Source of the DNA: Pseudomonas sp. FP453
Lineage (GTDB): Bacteria > Pseudomonadota > Gammaproteobacteria > Pseudomonadales > Pseudomonadaceae
Length of the DNA stretch: 64,000 nt
Direction of reading: 5' to 3'
Assembly: GCF_030687495.1 (NCBI RefSeq)
Contig: NZ_CP117435.1
Location: 3,166,501-3,230,500 of the forward strand
Numbering within the stretch: the stretch's first letter is position 1; each line of letters opens with the position of its first letter. Of this stretch, positions 8,766 through 18,059 are shown in pieces. The notes under the pieces are model-generated. The model was not told the origin of the DNA, made no database searches, and worked only from the letters and a program-made list of their open reading frames with translations. The position numbers were made by a program, and so were the translations under genes.

Positions 8766-10046
8766 CTACCAGAGCGCCACGGTGTAACCCAGGATCAGTC
8801 GGTTTTCGTTGGTGTCACGGGCGAAGTTGCTGGTGGCGCTGGCGTTCTGCCAACGCAGTGACACATCCTTGAACGTGCCGCTCTGCACCACGTAGCCCAG
8901 GCTCAAGTCACGCTCCCACTCACGCCCTTCGCCGTTGAAGCCGATGACCTTGGCGTTGTCGCCCTTGGCGTAACGCGTCGAGAACAACAAGCCCGGCAGG
9001 CCCAGCGAGGCAAAGTCATAGTCGTAGCGGGCATGCCACACGCGCTCGCCGGTCTGGGAGAAGTTGGCCAGTTGGTACTCGGTGAACAGGTAGGTGTTGG
9101 TGCCGTCCACGTAGGTGAACGGTGTCGAACCGTACTGCGCCTGGTAACCGCCGCTGAGGTTGTGGCCGTACAGGCTGTAGCCGATGCGCGTACTCAACGC
9201 ACGGTTATCCACCTTGCCGGCCAGGGCGGCGGCGTCTTCGCTGGCGTTGAAGTAGCGGATGTCGGTCTTGAAGGTGCCGGGGCCCCACTTGAAGCTGTTT
9301 TTCACCCCCAGGTAGTGCTGCTGGTAGAGGCTTTCCAGTTGTGCGTATTGATAGGTCAGCGCGGTGTTCGGCGTGAGCTTGTACTCGCCGCCGGCGTAGC
9401 GGAATTCGTCGCTTTTCGCGCTGCTTTTGTAGGCGCCGTACTGGCTGGTGAGGCCCATGTCTTCGTAGTGCGTGGAGTCACGCTGCTTGACCTGGTCCAG
9501 TTGGCCGGCGCTCAGGGTCAGGTTGTCGATGTCCTTGGACGTGATGGCCGTGCCGCTGAAGCTCTGCGGGAACAGGCGGCTGAGGTTGGGTTGCAGGGTC
9601 GGCAGGTCGGGCACCATGTAGCCCACGCGCAGCTCGCTTTTGGCCAGGCGCGCCTTGCCGGTGATCCCCAATTTCGAGTAGTTGTCGTGGGCGCGGCGGG
9701 CATAGCTCGGTGAGCCCGGTTCGGCCACGCTGGAACGTGCGAGCAGGCCGGTGCCGGAGTTGTCCGGGCTGGAATCGAGCTTCACGCCAAGCATGCCGAC
9801 CGCGTCCAGGCCAAACCCCACCGTGCCTTCGGTAAACCCCGATTCGACGTTGAGGATAAAACCCTGCGCCCATTCGGCACGCTTGTTCTGCCCGCTGTCT
9901 TCGCGGTAATCACGGTTGAAGTAATAGTTCTTCAATTCCAGCGCGGCCTTGCTGTCGGCGATGAAGTCAGCGTGGGCCAGCAAGGGCATGAAACCGGCGC
10001 CCATGACGCTGGCTCCGGTGACGACTTTAGTGATGCGGTTGTTCAT
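8766..10046 (-). CDS. OprD-family outer-membrane porin
   Basis: This 426-residue protein has a signal peptide (MNNRITK, a hydrophobic stretch, then AHA-D). The mature start, DFIADSKAALELKNYYFNR, is characteristic of the OprD family. Alternating beta strands fill the rest, ending in a strand closed by an aromatic residue (GYTVALW). OprD porins bring in basic amino acids, peptides and carboxylates. The chosen ATG has AGGA nine bases upstream; an in-frame extension of 25 residues lacks a signal-like character and is rejected. It lies between the ABC-transporter genes and the hydrolase and probably supplies the same substrate across the outer membrane. Confidence 0.92.
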   Translation of the reverse strand: MNNRITKVVTGASVMGAGFMPLLAHADFIADSKAALELKNYYFNRDYREDSGQNKRAEWAQGFILNVESGFTEGTVGFGLDAVGMLGVKLDSSPDNSGTGLLARSSVAEPGSPSYARRAHDNYSKLGITGKARLAKSELRVGYMVPDLPTLQPNLSRLFPQSFSGTAITSKDIDNLTLSAGQLDQVKQRDSTHYEDMGLTSQYGAYKSSAKSDEFRYAGGEYKLTPNTALTYQYAQLESLYQQHYLGVKNSFKWGPGTFKTDIRYFNASEDAAALAGKVDNRALSTRIGYSLYGHNLSGGYQAQYGSTPFTYVDGTNTYLFTEYQLANFSQTGERVWHARYDYDFASLGLPGLLFSTRYAKGDNAKVIGFNGEGREWERDLSLGYVVQSGTFKDVSLRWQNASATSNFARDTNENRLILGYTVALW

Positions 10047-10174
10047 GTGCAGGTTCCTGGCAGACAGGTTGAGTGGGGTTGTTTTTGTTTTCTTCGGCCA
10101 TGGCTTCGCCCGCCTCGCCAATCAGCGACCGACGAGGGATGGGGTGCAACGTATGGCCTGGGGTGCAGCAGTAC

Positions 10175-11806
10175 CTAAATCACACTGGCGCGCAGGCGAT
10201 AACTGCCATCCGCACGTTTCTCCAAGGGGCTAGCCGCCGCCAGCAAGCGGCGGGTGTACGGGTGTTGCGGGCTGTCGAAGATCTCATCGCGGGGGCCCAT
10301 TTCCACGACCTCGCCCTGGTTCATCACTGCCACCCGATGGGCAATACGCTCCACCGCCGAGAGGTCGTGGGAGATAAACAGGCAAGCAAAGCCGTATTGG
10401 CGTTGCAGGCGCTCGAACAGTTCGAGGATCTGCTTCTGGATGGTCATGTCCAACGCCGAAATCGGCTCGTCGGCGATCACCAGCTTGGGCCGCCGCACCA
10501 ACGCCCGGCCAATCGCCACGCGCTGGCGTTGACCGCCCGAGAGTTGGTGGGCGAAGCGCTCGCGGAACTGCTCGGGCAAGCCCACGTCCACCAGGGTGTC
10601 GGTGACGCGCTGACGCTTTTGCGCGGCGCTCAGGGCCGGCTCATGGCGCAGCGGTTCGGCGAGGATCTGGCCGACGGTCATGCGCGGGTCGAGGGACGAA
10701 TACGGGTCCTGGAAAATCATCTGGCATTGCAGGCGATGCACGCGGTTGGCGGCCTTGAGGATATCCACGCCCTGGAACAGGATCGCCCCGGCGCACGGGT
10801 TGACCAAGCCGACCACAGCGCGCCCGAGGGTGGTCTTGCCCGAGCCGCTGCCACCGACCAACGCCAGGGTTTCACCGGGGGCGATGCTCAGGTTCACCGA
10901 ATGCACCACGCGTTTAGGCACGCTGCGCCCCCAGAAACTGCGCGGGCCCGGATGTTCGATACATACATCGCGCACCTGCAACAACGCCGCTTCCGCCGCC
11001 GGCAAGGGCACCAACTCGCCGCGCCGGGGCAACGCTTCGAGCAACTGGCGGGTGTATTCGGCCTTGGGCGCAAAGAGGATATCTTCGATGCGCCCCTGCT
11101 CCACCGCCTTGCCCGCGCGCATCACCACCACTTTGTGGGCATAACGCGCCACCAGCGACAGGTCGTGGCTGATAAACAGAATCGCCGTGCCTTGCTCGCG
11201 GGTCAGCTCCAGCATCAGCTCGATCACGTCCAGTTGGGCCAGGCAGTCCAGCGCGGTGGTCGGCTCGTCGGCGATCAGCAGCGCCGGGCGCAGCAGCATC
11301 ACCGAGGCGAGCATGATGCGTTGGCGCATGCCGCCGGAAAACTGGTGCGGGTAAGACGCCAGGCACTTTTCCGCGTCCTTGATGCCGATGCGTTGCAGCA
11401 TGGCGATGCAGCGCTCGCGGATCGTCGGGGCGTCCAGCGCGGTGTGCAGCTTGAGCGCCTCGCTCATCTGCCGGCCAATGGTCAGCGCCGGGTTGAGGGA
11501 GACCATCGGCTCCTGGAACACCATGCCGATCCGCGCGCCACGCACCTCCCGCATGGCTTTGGCGTTGTTGCTGTCCAGCGGTTCGCCCTGGAAGGTGATG
11601 CGCCCGCCGCACACTTGCATCGGCGCGGGCAGCAAGCCAATGGCGGCGCGGGCGGCCATGGTCTTGCCGCTGCCGGACTCACCCACCAAGGCGACGATTT
11701 CACCGGGAGCCAGGGTAAAACTGAAATCATCGACGGCCAGCGGGCCGTCCACGCCGACGCGAATCTGTAGATTTTCAACGGCCAACAAAGGCACGGGTAC
11801 GCTCAT
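10175..11806 (-). CDS. dipeptide/oligopeptide ABC transporter, fused double ATPase (DppD-DppF type)
   Basis: This 543-residue protein has two complete ABC domains in tandem. The first has Walker A GESGSGKT and signature FSGGMRQR; the second has Walker A GGSGSGKT and signature LSGGQRQR. Each carries the short C-terminal oligopeptide-transporter extension. One polypeptide therefore replaces the usual DppD and DppF pair. The ATG at 11806 has GAGGAA at proper spacing; the ATG at 11812 overlaps the permease stop but sits right against the Shine-Dalgarno. It energises the two permeases encoded just upstream. Confidence 0.92.
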   Translation of the reverse strand: MSVPVPLLAVENLQIRVGVDGPLAVDDFSFTLAPGEIVALVGESGSGKTMAARAAIGLLPAPMQVCGGRITFQGEPLDSNNAKAMREVRGARIGMVFQEPMVSLNPALTIGRQMSEALKLHTALDAPTIRERCIAMLQRIGIKDAEKCLASYPHQFSGGMRQRIMLASVMLLRPALLIADEPTTALDCLAQLDVIELMLELTREQGTAILFISHDLSLVARYAHKVVVMRAGKAVEQGRIEDILFAPKAEYTRQLLEALPRRGELVPLPAAEAALLQVRDVCIEHPGPRSFWGRSVPKRVVHSVNLSIAPGETLALVGGSGSGKTTLGRAVVGLVNPCAGAILFQGVDILKAANRVHRLQCQMIFQDPYSSLDPRMTVGQILAEPLRHEPALSAAQKRQRVTDTLVDVGLPEQFRERFAHQLSGGQRQRVAIGRALVRRPKLVIADEPISALDMTIQKQILELFERLQRQYGFACLFISHDLSAVERIAHRVAVMNQGEVVEMGPRDEIFDSPQHPYTRRLLAAASPLEKRADGSYRLRASVI

Positions 11807-11808
11807 GC

Positions 11809-12678
11809 TCATTTCCTCATGCGCGGGTCGAGACGATCGCGCAAGGCATCGCCGAACAGATTGATCGCCAGCAACGTCAGGCTGATAAAGATGCCCGGGA
11901 AGATCCCCAGCCACGGCGCGTTGGAGATATAGGTGCGGCTCGCCGAAAGCATGCTGCCCCAGGTCGCGGCCGGTGGTGGTACGCCGAGGCCGAGGAAGCT
12001 CAGCGCGCTCTCCGACAGCAGCGCCCAGCCGAACATGCTGGTGGCCAGCACACACAACGGTGCCAGGCAGTTGGGCGTGATGTGGCGGAACATGGTGTAC
12101 AGCTCGGAGTTGCCGATCACCCGCGACGCCTCGATAAACTCCAGCTCACGCAACGACAGCACGCTGCCGCGCACCACCCGCACCACCGACGGCGTGTAGG
12201 CAATACCGAGGGCGAGCACGATGCCGTACTGGCTGGCCCCGACAATCGCCATGATGCCCAGGGCCATAAGGATGCCGGGGAATGCGAGCAATGCGTCGTT
12301 GAGCATCATCAGGATGCGATCGGTCCAGCCGCGCAGGTAGCCGGCGAGCATGCCGATCAGCGTGCCGCAGACCACTGCCACGCTGACCGACAGCAGGCTG
12401 ATCCACAGGCTGGTGCGCGCACCGATGATCAAGCGGCTGAACACATCCCGGCCAAATTCATCGGTGCCCAGCCAGTGCGCGGCATCTGGTGCGTGCAGGC
12501 GTGAGAGCAGGTCGAGCTTGAGCGGGTCGTACGGTGTCCACACCACGCCGAGCAGGGCCAGCAACACCAGAGCTGCGAGCAAGCCGCCGCCAATCAGGGC
12601 GTTCAGCGGTGGGTAGCGCCGACGGCGGCGCGGCGCGATTGCCGTTACGCCGGGCAAGGCAGGCGTCTTCAGGTTCAT
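11809..12678 (-). CDS. dipeptide/oligopeptide ABC transporter permease, DppC-like
   Basis: This 289-residue inner-membrane permease begins with a basic cytoplasmic segment (RRRRR) and one membrane helix. A periplasmic part with GTDEFGRDVFSRL, a hallmark of DppC/OppC proteins, follows. The remaining helices contain the ATPase-contact loop (EASRVIGNSE). The start overlaps the DppB stop by four bases (ATGA). It forms the pore with the DppB-like protein. Confidence 0.93.
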   Translation of the reverse strand: MNLKTPALPGVTAIAPRRRRRYPPLNALIGGGLLAALVLLALLGVVWTPYDPLKLDLLSRLHAPDAAHWLGTDEFGRDVFSRLIIGARTSLWISLLSVSVAVVCGTLIGMLAGYLRGWTDRILMMLNDALLAFPGILMALGIMAIVGASQYGIVLALGIAYTPSVVRVVRGSVLSLRELEFIEASRVIGNSELYTMFRHITPNCLAPLCVLATSMFGWALLSESALSFLGLGVPPPAATWGSMLSASRTYISNAPWLGIFPGIFISLTLLAINLFGDALRDRLDPRMRK

Positions 12679-13616
12679 AGCTTCACCCTTGGATCGAACA
12701 GCGGATACAGCAGGTCCACCAACAGGTTGACCAACACATAGATGCAGGTGATCAGCAACAGGCACCCCTGCAACACCGGGTAGTCGCGGGAGAAGATCGC
12801 GTCGACCATCAGCCGGCCGATGCCGGGCAAGGTGAACACGGTTTCCAGCACCGCAATGCCGCCGAGCAGGTTGCCGAGGATCAGGCCGATCAGGGTCCAG
12901 GTCGGCGCGAAGGCGTTGCGCAAGGCGTGTTTCCACAGCACCGCGCCTTCGGACAAACCCTTGGCCCGCGCATGGGCGATGTATTCCAGGCGCAGCACTT
13001 CAATGGTGCTGGCCCGGGCCATGCGGGCAATCGCGCCGAACTCCACCAGGGTCAGGGTGACAATCGGCAGTACCACGTAGGTCAGCGCCTTCATCGGATC
13101 AGTGCCAAAGCCGACATAACCAATCACCGGCAACCAGCCCAGTTGAATGCCGAACACATACAGCAGCAACAGGCCCAACCAGAAGCTCGGCACCGACAGC
13201 AACAGCGTCGCCGTCGCCACCAGGCCGAGGTCCATCGCGCTGTTTTGCTTCCAGGCCGCGAGCAAGCCCACCGGCACCGCCAGCAACGTCGCCAGCAATA
13301 CCGCCACCAGCACCACCGTGGCGCTGACGCTGAAGCGCTCCACCAGCAGATCCAGGACCGGCTGGCGGCTGCTGATGGACACCCCGAGGTCGCCACTGAG
13401 CACCGACTTGATCCAGATCAGGTACTGGGTCACCACCGAGTGGTCCAGCCCCAGGCTGCTGCGCATGTCGGCCAGGCTTTGCGGATCGGCCATGTCGCCG
13501 AGCATCAGCAAGGCCGGGTCGCCGGGGATCAGGCGGATCAAGGCAAACACAATCACCGAGATCAGCAACAGGGTCGGCACCGCCATGCCGAGCCTGTGTG
13601 AGATGAATCGAAACAT
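12675..13616 (-). CDS. dipeptide/oligopeptide ABC transporter permease, DppB-like
   Basis: This 313-residue inner-membrane permease has the DppB/OppB start (MFRFISHRLG, then a helix and RLIPGDPA). It has six predicted helices and the coupling loop EYIAHARAKGLSE. It ends in DPRVKL, typical of the subfamily. It follows the substrate-binding protein gene after 11 bases and overlaps the DppC gene, so the transporter genes are one transcription unit. Confidence 0.93.
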   Translation of the reverse strand: MFRFISHRLGMAVPTLLLISVIVFALIRLIPGDPALLMLGDMADPQSLADMRSSLGLDHSVVTQYLIWIKSVLSGDLGVSISSRQPVLDLLVERFSVSATVVLVAVLLATLLAVPVGLLAAWKQNSAMDLGLVATATLLLSVPSFWLGLLLLYVFGIQLGWLPVIGYVGFGTDPMKALTYVVLPIVTLTLVEFGAIARMARASTIEVLRLEYIAHARAKGLSEGAVLWKHALRNAFAPTWTLIGLILGNLLGGIAVLETVFTLPGIGRLMVDAIFSRDYPVLQGCLLLITCIYVLVNLLVDLLYPLFDPRVKL

Positions 13617-13627
13617 AGCGCTACGCC

Positions 13628-15196
13628 TTACTTGGAAGTGTCGGCCAGCTTCACGCCCCACAGGCGCGGCTTGGCAACAGGCCAGGAACGGTAACCTTCA
13701 ACACGCTTGCCCATGGCGCCGATGGCGGTGCCGTTGTAGATGACCACCATCGGTACATCCTTGAGCATCAGCGTGTGCAGTTGGTCGAACAGCGGCCGGC
13801 GCTTGGCGGGGTCGACTTCGCGCTGGGCCTCACGCAGGATCGCCAGGGCCTGGGGGTTGTCCCAGACTTTGCGTGGTTCCTTGTCCTTGTCGCCGATCAC
13901 CGATTCGTAGCTTTGCGCAGCATCGAAACGCCCCGAGTAAGAGAACGCCATCATCTGGTAGCTGCCGGTCTGGTAGCGCTCCAGCTGCGTGCCCCACTCC
14001 AGGGTTTCCATTTCGATGTTCACGCCGGCTGCCTGGACCATGGCTTGGCTGAGCAGGCCGAGGTCAAACATCTGCGGGTAGCGCTTGTTGACCAGCATGC
14101 GGATTTTTTCACCGCGGTAGCCGGCCTCTTTCAGCAGGCGCCGGGCCTCGTCGAGGTTGTAGGTGTAGCCCTGGTGCGCCGTGGCGTCGTAATAAGGGCT
14201 GGCGGTGGGGATCACCGAGTTGTTGACCACCGACAAACCATCGGACAACGCCGCGACCATCTGCGCGTAATCCAGGGACAACGCCACCGCACGGCGGATG
14301 CGCACATCCTTGAGCAACGGGTCGCGGGTCTGGAACAGCAGGCCGCTGATGGTCATGATCGGGCTGACTTGCACCTGCAGGTTCTTCACCTGCTTGAGTT
14401 GCGCGGCGTCCATCGCCGTGACGTCCGGCAGCAGGTCAACGCCACCCGACAGCAATGCGGCCTTGGCCGAGGCGGAATCGGGGATTACTTCAAAGCGCAC
14501 CTTGTCGACAAACGCCTGTTTGTTGCCGGTGTAGCCGTCTGCCGTGGCCTCGGCCCGTGGGCTGTAGTCCTTGAAGCGGTCAAGTTCGACGTACTGGCCC
14601 TTCTGCCATTTGCCCAGGGTGAACGGCCCGGTGCCAATCGGCGCGCGCCAGCTGCCATCGGCAGCCAGGGAGTCCGGGTGCAGGATGCCGCTGCCGGCAC
14701 AGTCCGGGCGGGCCATGGCGGCGAGGAACAAGCCGTTGGCCTGGTCCAGGGTGAACACCACGGTGTTGGCGTCGGGGGCGGCGACATCGACGATCTTGGC
14801 CGCGCCGCGCCCATCGAACTCCGCCAGGCAACGCCACTGGGTCTTGGGGTCGAGGTAACGCTGCCAGGTCCATTGCACGTCCTTGGCGGTCAGCACCTGG
14901 CCGTTCTGGAAGTGCACGCCGTCGCGCAGGGTGAAGGTGTAGCGCAAGCCATCCGGCGACACGTCGACCGTACTGGCGAGCATCGGCGCGATGCTGGTGT
15001 CTTCGCGGTAGGCCACCAGGCCTTCGACGATGTGCATCATCACCGCGTCGGTATTGTCATCGCGGTTGACGCCCGGGTCGGTGCTGCGGATATCACCGTT
15101 GAGGCCGACGCTGATGACCTTGTCCTGGGCGACGGCCATGGACAATGTGCACGCCGATAGCGCGACGGCCAGTGCCGTCTTTACGTAGTTGTTCAC
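13628..15196 (-). CDS. peptide ABC transporter, periplasmic substrate-binding protein (SBP_bac_5)
   Basis: This 522-residue protein starts at GTG with AAGGAG ten bases upstream. It has a signal peptide ending near AVAQ and the family-5 binding-protein layout (RSTDPGVNRD, DGVHFQNGQVLTAKDV, GTGPF). It captures peptides, or a peptide-like or amine-rich solute, in the periplasm for the DppBC-like permease. An in-frame ATG 16 codons upstream would place a polar stretch before the signal and is less likely. It begins the long minus-strand unit that ends with the aldehyde dehydrogenase. Confidence 0.9.
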   Translation of the reverse strand: MNNYVKTALAVALSACTLSMAVAQDKVISVGLNGDIRSTDPGVNRDDNTDAVMMHIVEGLVAYREDTSIAPMLASTVDVSPDGLRYTFTLRDGVHFQNGQVLTAKDVQWTWQRYLDPKTQWRCLAEFDGRGAAKIVDVAAPDANTVVFTLDQANGLFLAAMARPDCAGSGILHPDSLAADGSWRAPIGTGPFTLGKWQKGQYVELDRFKDYSPRAEATADGYTGNKQAFVDKVRFEVIPDSASAKAALLSGGVDLLPDVTAMDAAQLKQVKNLQVQVSPIMTISGLLFQTRDPLLKDVRIRRAVALSLDYAQMVAALSDGLSVVNNSVIPTASPYYDATAHQGYTYNLDEARRLLKEAGYRGEKIRMLVNKRYPQMFDLGLLSQAMVQAAGVNIEMETLEWGTQLERYQTGSYQMMAFSYSGRFDAAQSYESVIGDKDKEPRKVWDNPQALAILREAQREVDPAKRRPLFDQLHTLMLKDVPMVVIYNGTAIGAMGKRVEGYRSWPVAKPRLWGVKLADTSK

Positions 15197-15322
15197 GGGA
15201 GAAAGACTCCTTGAAGAAATGTTCCGGTCGTTGGCGTGGGCCAAGGCAGGACCGGCATCAGAATGAGTGAATCCTTGGTTATTGTTATACGGTCTGTTCT
15301 GAGTGCAGCGTGAAGCGGTGAA

Positions 15323-16198
15323 TCAGCCCAGGCTGCGCTTGTGGCGCAAGACCTTGGCGAAAAAGTCCTGGGCCGCCGGCATGGCCTTGACGCCCTGGTG
15401 CGCGACGTTGGGCAACAGGTCGAACTGCACCTGTACGCCCGCGGCTTCAAAACTGGCCTGCAAGCTGGCCAGGCGTTCCGGGCGCGTACGCCCCGCTCCG
15501 TTGGCCCCGGCCATGTAGTGTTTGCTGCCTTCGCGGTGGGTGATTTCCCAGGTTTCCAGGTCGGCATCACCGACCACCATATGCACCGGCAACCGCTGCA
15601 AGGCCGGAAGGTTCAGCGGCTTGCCAAAGCGCGTCGCGAAATCGCGCACGCCGACCCACCAGTCCTGGTCGGCATCGAGCAAGGTCACCGAGCCCGGCGC
15701 GCCGATGGAAGCAGCCCAGAGTTTTTCCGGGTGCAGGTAGCAAAAGCGATGGGTGAATTGCCCGCCACCGGAATAACCGAACAGCGCGAACGTATCGAAG
15801 CGCCGGCCGTAACGCTCGCCGACGTTGGCGATCATGTCGAGCAGGATCTGGTCGTAGCGGATATCGCCCTCGACCATCTGCTTGTAGCCATCGCCATTGC
15901 CATCCCCCAGCACACCGACCGGGAACAGGGGCGACAGGATCACACAATCGTTCCAGCGGCCAAACTCCGCGAAACCGTTGCGGTAGACCTCCATGGCGCG
16001 GGTCGAGCCGTGCAGCGACACCACCAGGTCGATGGGCCGGCTGGCGTCTTCGATGGTTTCAGGCACGTAGAGGGTGTAGGCAAAACGGCTGTCCTGGGCG
16101 TGGGAATACACCGTGGTCGCGCCGAGGTGGTAGACGTTCTTGGCAGCGCGCACGGCTGCGTCTTCAGGGCTGGTATCTGCATTGCTCATGGGGTTCAT
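15323..16198 (-). CDS. alpha/beta hydrolase, PHB-depolymerase/esterase-like
   Basis: This 291-residue protein has the alpha/beta-hydrolase fold: VVSLHGSTRAM (oxyanion-hole region), the nucleophile elbow GYSGGG, and a late histidine in LPNVAHQG. No signal peptide is seen, so it is probably cytoplasmic. It lies at the head of the catabolic cluster, divergent from the LysR gene at 16321 and 126 bases upstream of the binding-protein gene. It may share its regulation. The substrate, an ester or amide, is unknown. A second ATG three codons in is an equally good start. Confidence 0.8.
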   Translation of the reverse strand: MNPMSNADTSPEDAAVRAAKNVYHLGATTVYSHAQDSRFAYTLYVPETIEDASRPIDLVVSLHGSTRAMEVYRNGFAEFGRWNDCVILSPLFPVGVLGDGNGDGYKQMVEGDIRYDQILLDMIANVGERYGRRFDTFALFGYSGGGQFTHRFCYLHPEKLWAASIGAPGSVTLLDADQDWWVGVRDFATRFGKPLNLPALQRLPVHMVVGDADLETWEITHREGSKHYMAGANGAGRTRPERLASLQASFEAAGVQVQFDLLPNVAHQGVKAMPAAQDFFAKVLRHKRSLG

Positions 16199-16320
16199 TC
16201 GCCGAGTCAGTTCGGATTTGAGTATTGGCCGGGCGCTATAAAAAGAAAAACTAATTAAACTTTAGCCTGAGTAAACAAAACCTTTACGATGCAGCCACAC
16301 CCACGACCACGGGCCCGCCC

Positions 16321-17199
16321 ATGAGCAGCATTCGCTTCTTCAAGACCTTTATCGCCGTCGCCGAGTACGGCAGCTTTGCCGCTGCCGCCGACCGCGTGGC
16401 CCTCACCAATGCCGCCGTTGGCCAGCAAATGCGCGCCCTCGAAGAGGAAATGCGCCGCCCGCTGTTCGACCGCAGCCAGCGGCAGATCAAGCTCAGCCGC
16501 GATGGCGTGCTGTTGCTGCCCAAGGCCAAGCGCCTGCTGGCGGACTACGAGCAAATGATCGCCGAAGCGCCCGACGGCGAGGCCATGGAAGGTGAAGTGT
16601 CGATTGGCGGGATTACCTCGGGCATGGGCCTGCTCGCCAATTGCCTAGTGCAACTGAAAAAGCTGCACCCGCGCATCTCGGTGAACCTGATGACGGCGCG
16701 TTCCGACGAAGTGGTCAACCTGGTCCACGCCGCCAAGCTCGACGCCGCCTTGCTGATCGAGACGGCGCGGCAGAACTTCGACGGCCTGAGTTGGACCCTG
16801 CTCTACAACGAACCCATCGTGATGCTCGCCAATGCCACGCAGACTGCCGGGATCAACGACGCGGTGGAGTTGCTGCGCACCCAGCCGTTCATTCGTTACG
16901 ACCGCTCCACCGCCGTGGGCCGCAAGGTGCAGTCGATCATCAAGAGTGAGTCGGTGGAGCCGCTGGAGATCCTGGAGCTGAACTCGATCATCGGCATTGC
17001 CGATCTGGTGCGCCAGCAAGTCGGCGTGGCCATCGTGCCGTTGCTGAAGAACTTTGACTGGCACAAAGACCCCAGCCTGCGCGTACTGCCGCTGCCGGGC
17101 GACCTGGCGGTACGGCGGGTGGGGATTCTGGAGCAAGGCACGAAAAGTGCGATTACCGGGGAGATTCGCAAGCTGCTGATGGCTGCCGTGGCGAAGTGA
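16321..17199 (+). CDS. LysR-family transcriptional regulator
   Basis: This 292-residue regulator has an N-terminal winged helix (FFKTFIAVAEYGSFAAAADRVALTNAAVGQQMRALEE split over residues 5-42) and a periplasmic-binding-like effector domain. It is divergent from the esterase gene with 122 bases between the starts. This is the usual layout of a LysR protein that controls its neighbour. It is the best candidate activator of the minus-strand transporter/catabolic cluster. Confidence 0.9.
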   Translation: MSSIRFFKTFIAVAEYGSFAAAADRVALTNAAVGQQMRALEEEMRRPLFDRSQRQIKLSRDGVLLLPKAKRLLADYEQMIAEAPDGEAMEGEVSIGGITSGMGLLANCLVQLKKLHPRISVNLMTARSDEVVNLVHAAKLDAALLIETARQNFDGLSWTLLYNEPIVMLANATQTAGINDAVELLRTQPFIRYDRSTAVGRKVQSIIKSESVEPLEILELNSIIGIADLVRQQVGVAIVPLLKNFDWHKDPSLRVLPLPGDLAVRRVGILEQGTKSAITGEIRKLLMAAVAK

Positions 17200-17208
17200 A
17201 GCGTGATA

Positions 17209-17643
17209 TCAGGCCGTGGTGCTGACCAGCGTGCCCGAGGTGTCGCCGCCCTCGGCAGTGACTGCCTGCAACAACGCTGCGGTGGCGGTCTGCAAGGCCG
17301 CTGAGGTGGCACTCACCTGGGATTGCGCCGCTGCAACCGCTGCCAACTTGGCCTCTTCGCTCTGCTTGCTGGACTGGGCTTTCTGCACCGCTTGCTGCTG
17401 TTCTTGCAGTTGTTTTTGCAGTTCTTCGATCTGTTTTTTCAGGGCCTTGACGGTATCGGACTCTTCCGAGGTCGAGGTGGTTGCCGCGCCTGCGCCGCCG
17501 GCTTTTTTGCTGTCGGTGCCGGCGCTGGTGGTGCTGGAGGCTTCGGTGGTCGTGGTGTCAGTCGCCGTGGTGTCAGCAGTACTGGCACTGCTCGCAGCGG
17601 GTGTCGTTATTGCGCTGGGTGTACTGGCGATAGTGACGTTCAT
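17209..17643 (-). CDS. hypothetical protein, Thr/Ser/Ala-rich with coiled coil
   Basis: This 144-residue protein begins with a low-complexity Thr/Ser/Ala part (to about residue 60). An amphipathic coiled coil (KALKKQIEELQKQLQEQQQ) follows, then an Ala/Gln-rich tail. No signal peptide or membrane segment is visible. Similar small flagellar- or type III-associated proteins have such composition, but no family was recognised. The ATG at 17643 starts the conserved-looking part; an upstream ATG adds 17 basic residues. Confidence 0.6.
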   Translation of the reverse strand: MNVTIASTPSAITTPAASSASTADTTATDTTTTEASSTTSAGTDSKKAGGAGAATTSTSEESDTVKALKKQIEELQKQLQEQQQAVQKAQSSKQSEEAKLAAVAAAQSQVSATSAALQTATAALLQAVTAEGGDTSGTLVSTTA

Positions 17644-17780
17644 GGGCTGTTCTCGATGGCGATTGGCGAACTTTATACGCCGCGTAGCCATCATTACGCC
17701 AGCTTCGCCGGGGTAAACTTGGTATCAAAAAAGCTATAATATGCCGCGCTCGGTTACATACCCCAAGGAAGAAACACCAG

Positions 17781-18059
17781 ATGAGCACGACCGCTTACTG
17801 GCTGCGCCTCGTGGCCTCGCTCCCGGTATATCTCCTGTCCATCATGATGTGGATTCAAACCCCAAGGACGATTGCCGACGCCGTACGCCTGTGGCGCCGG
17901 GGCTACTTGACCTCTTACGAGCAAGGCCTGGCGATCGGTTACATCATCGGCGGCGTGCTGGTGGCGGCGGTGGCCTATGGCATCTGGCGCATGGCGCGCT
18001 ACCTGCGCACGGGCTACTTCAAGAAGCAGCCCAAACCTGCGCCCACGCCGTGGCCGTGA
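17781..18059 (+). CDS. small membrane protein of unknown function
   Basis: This 92-residue protein has two predicted membrane helices (about residues 7-25 and 49-68) and a basic C-terminal tail. It has a good ribosome binding site (AAGGAAG upstream of the ATG). No family was recognised. It converges with the gene at 18060-18431; their stop codons are adjacent. Confidence 0.65.
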   Translation: MSTTAYWLRLVASLPVYLLSIMMWIQTPRTIADAVRLWRRGYLTSYEQGLAIGYIIGGVLVAAVAYGIWRMARYLRTGYFKKQPKPAPTPWP

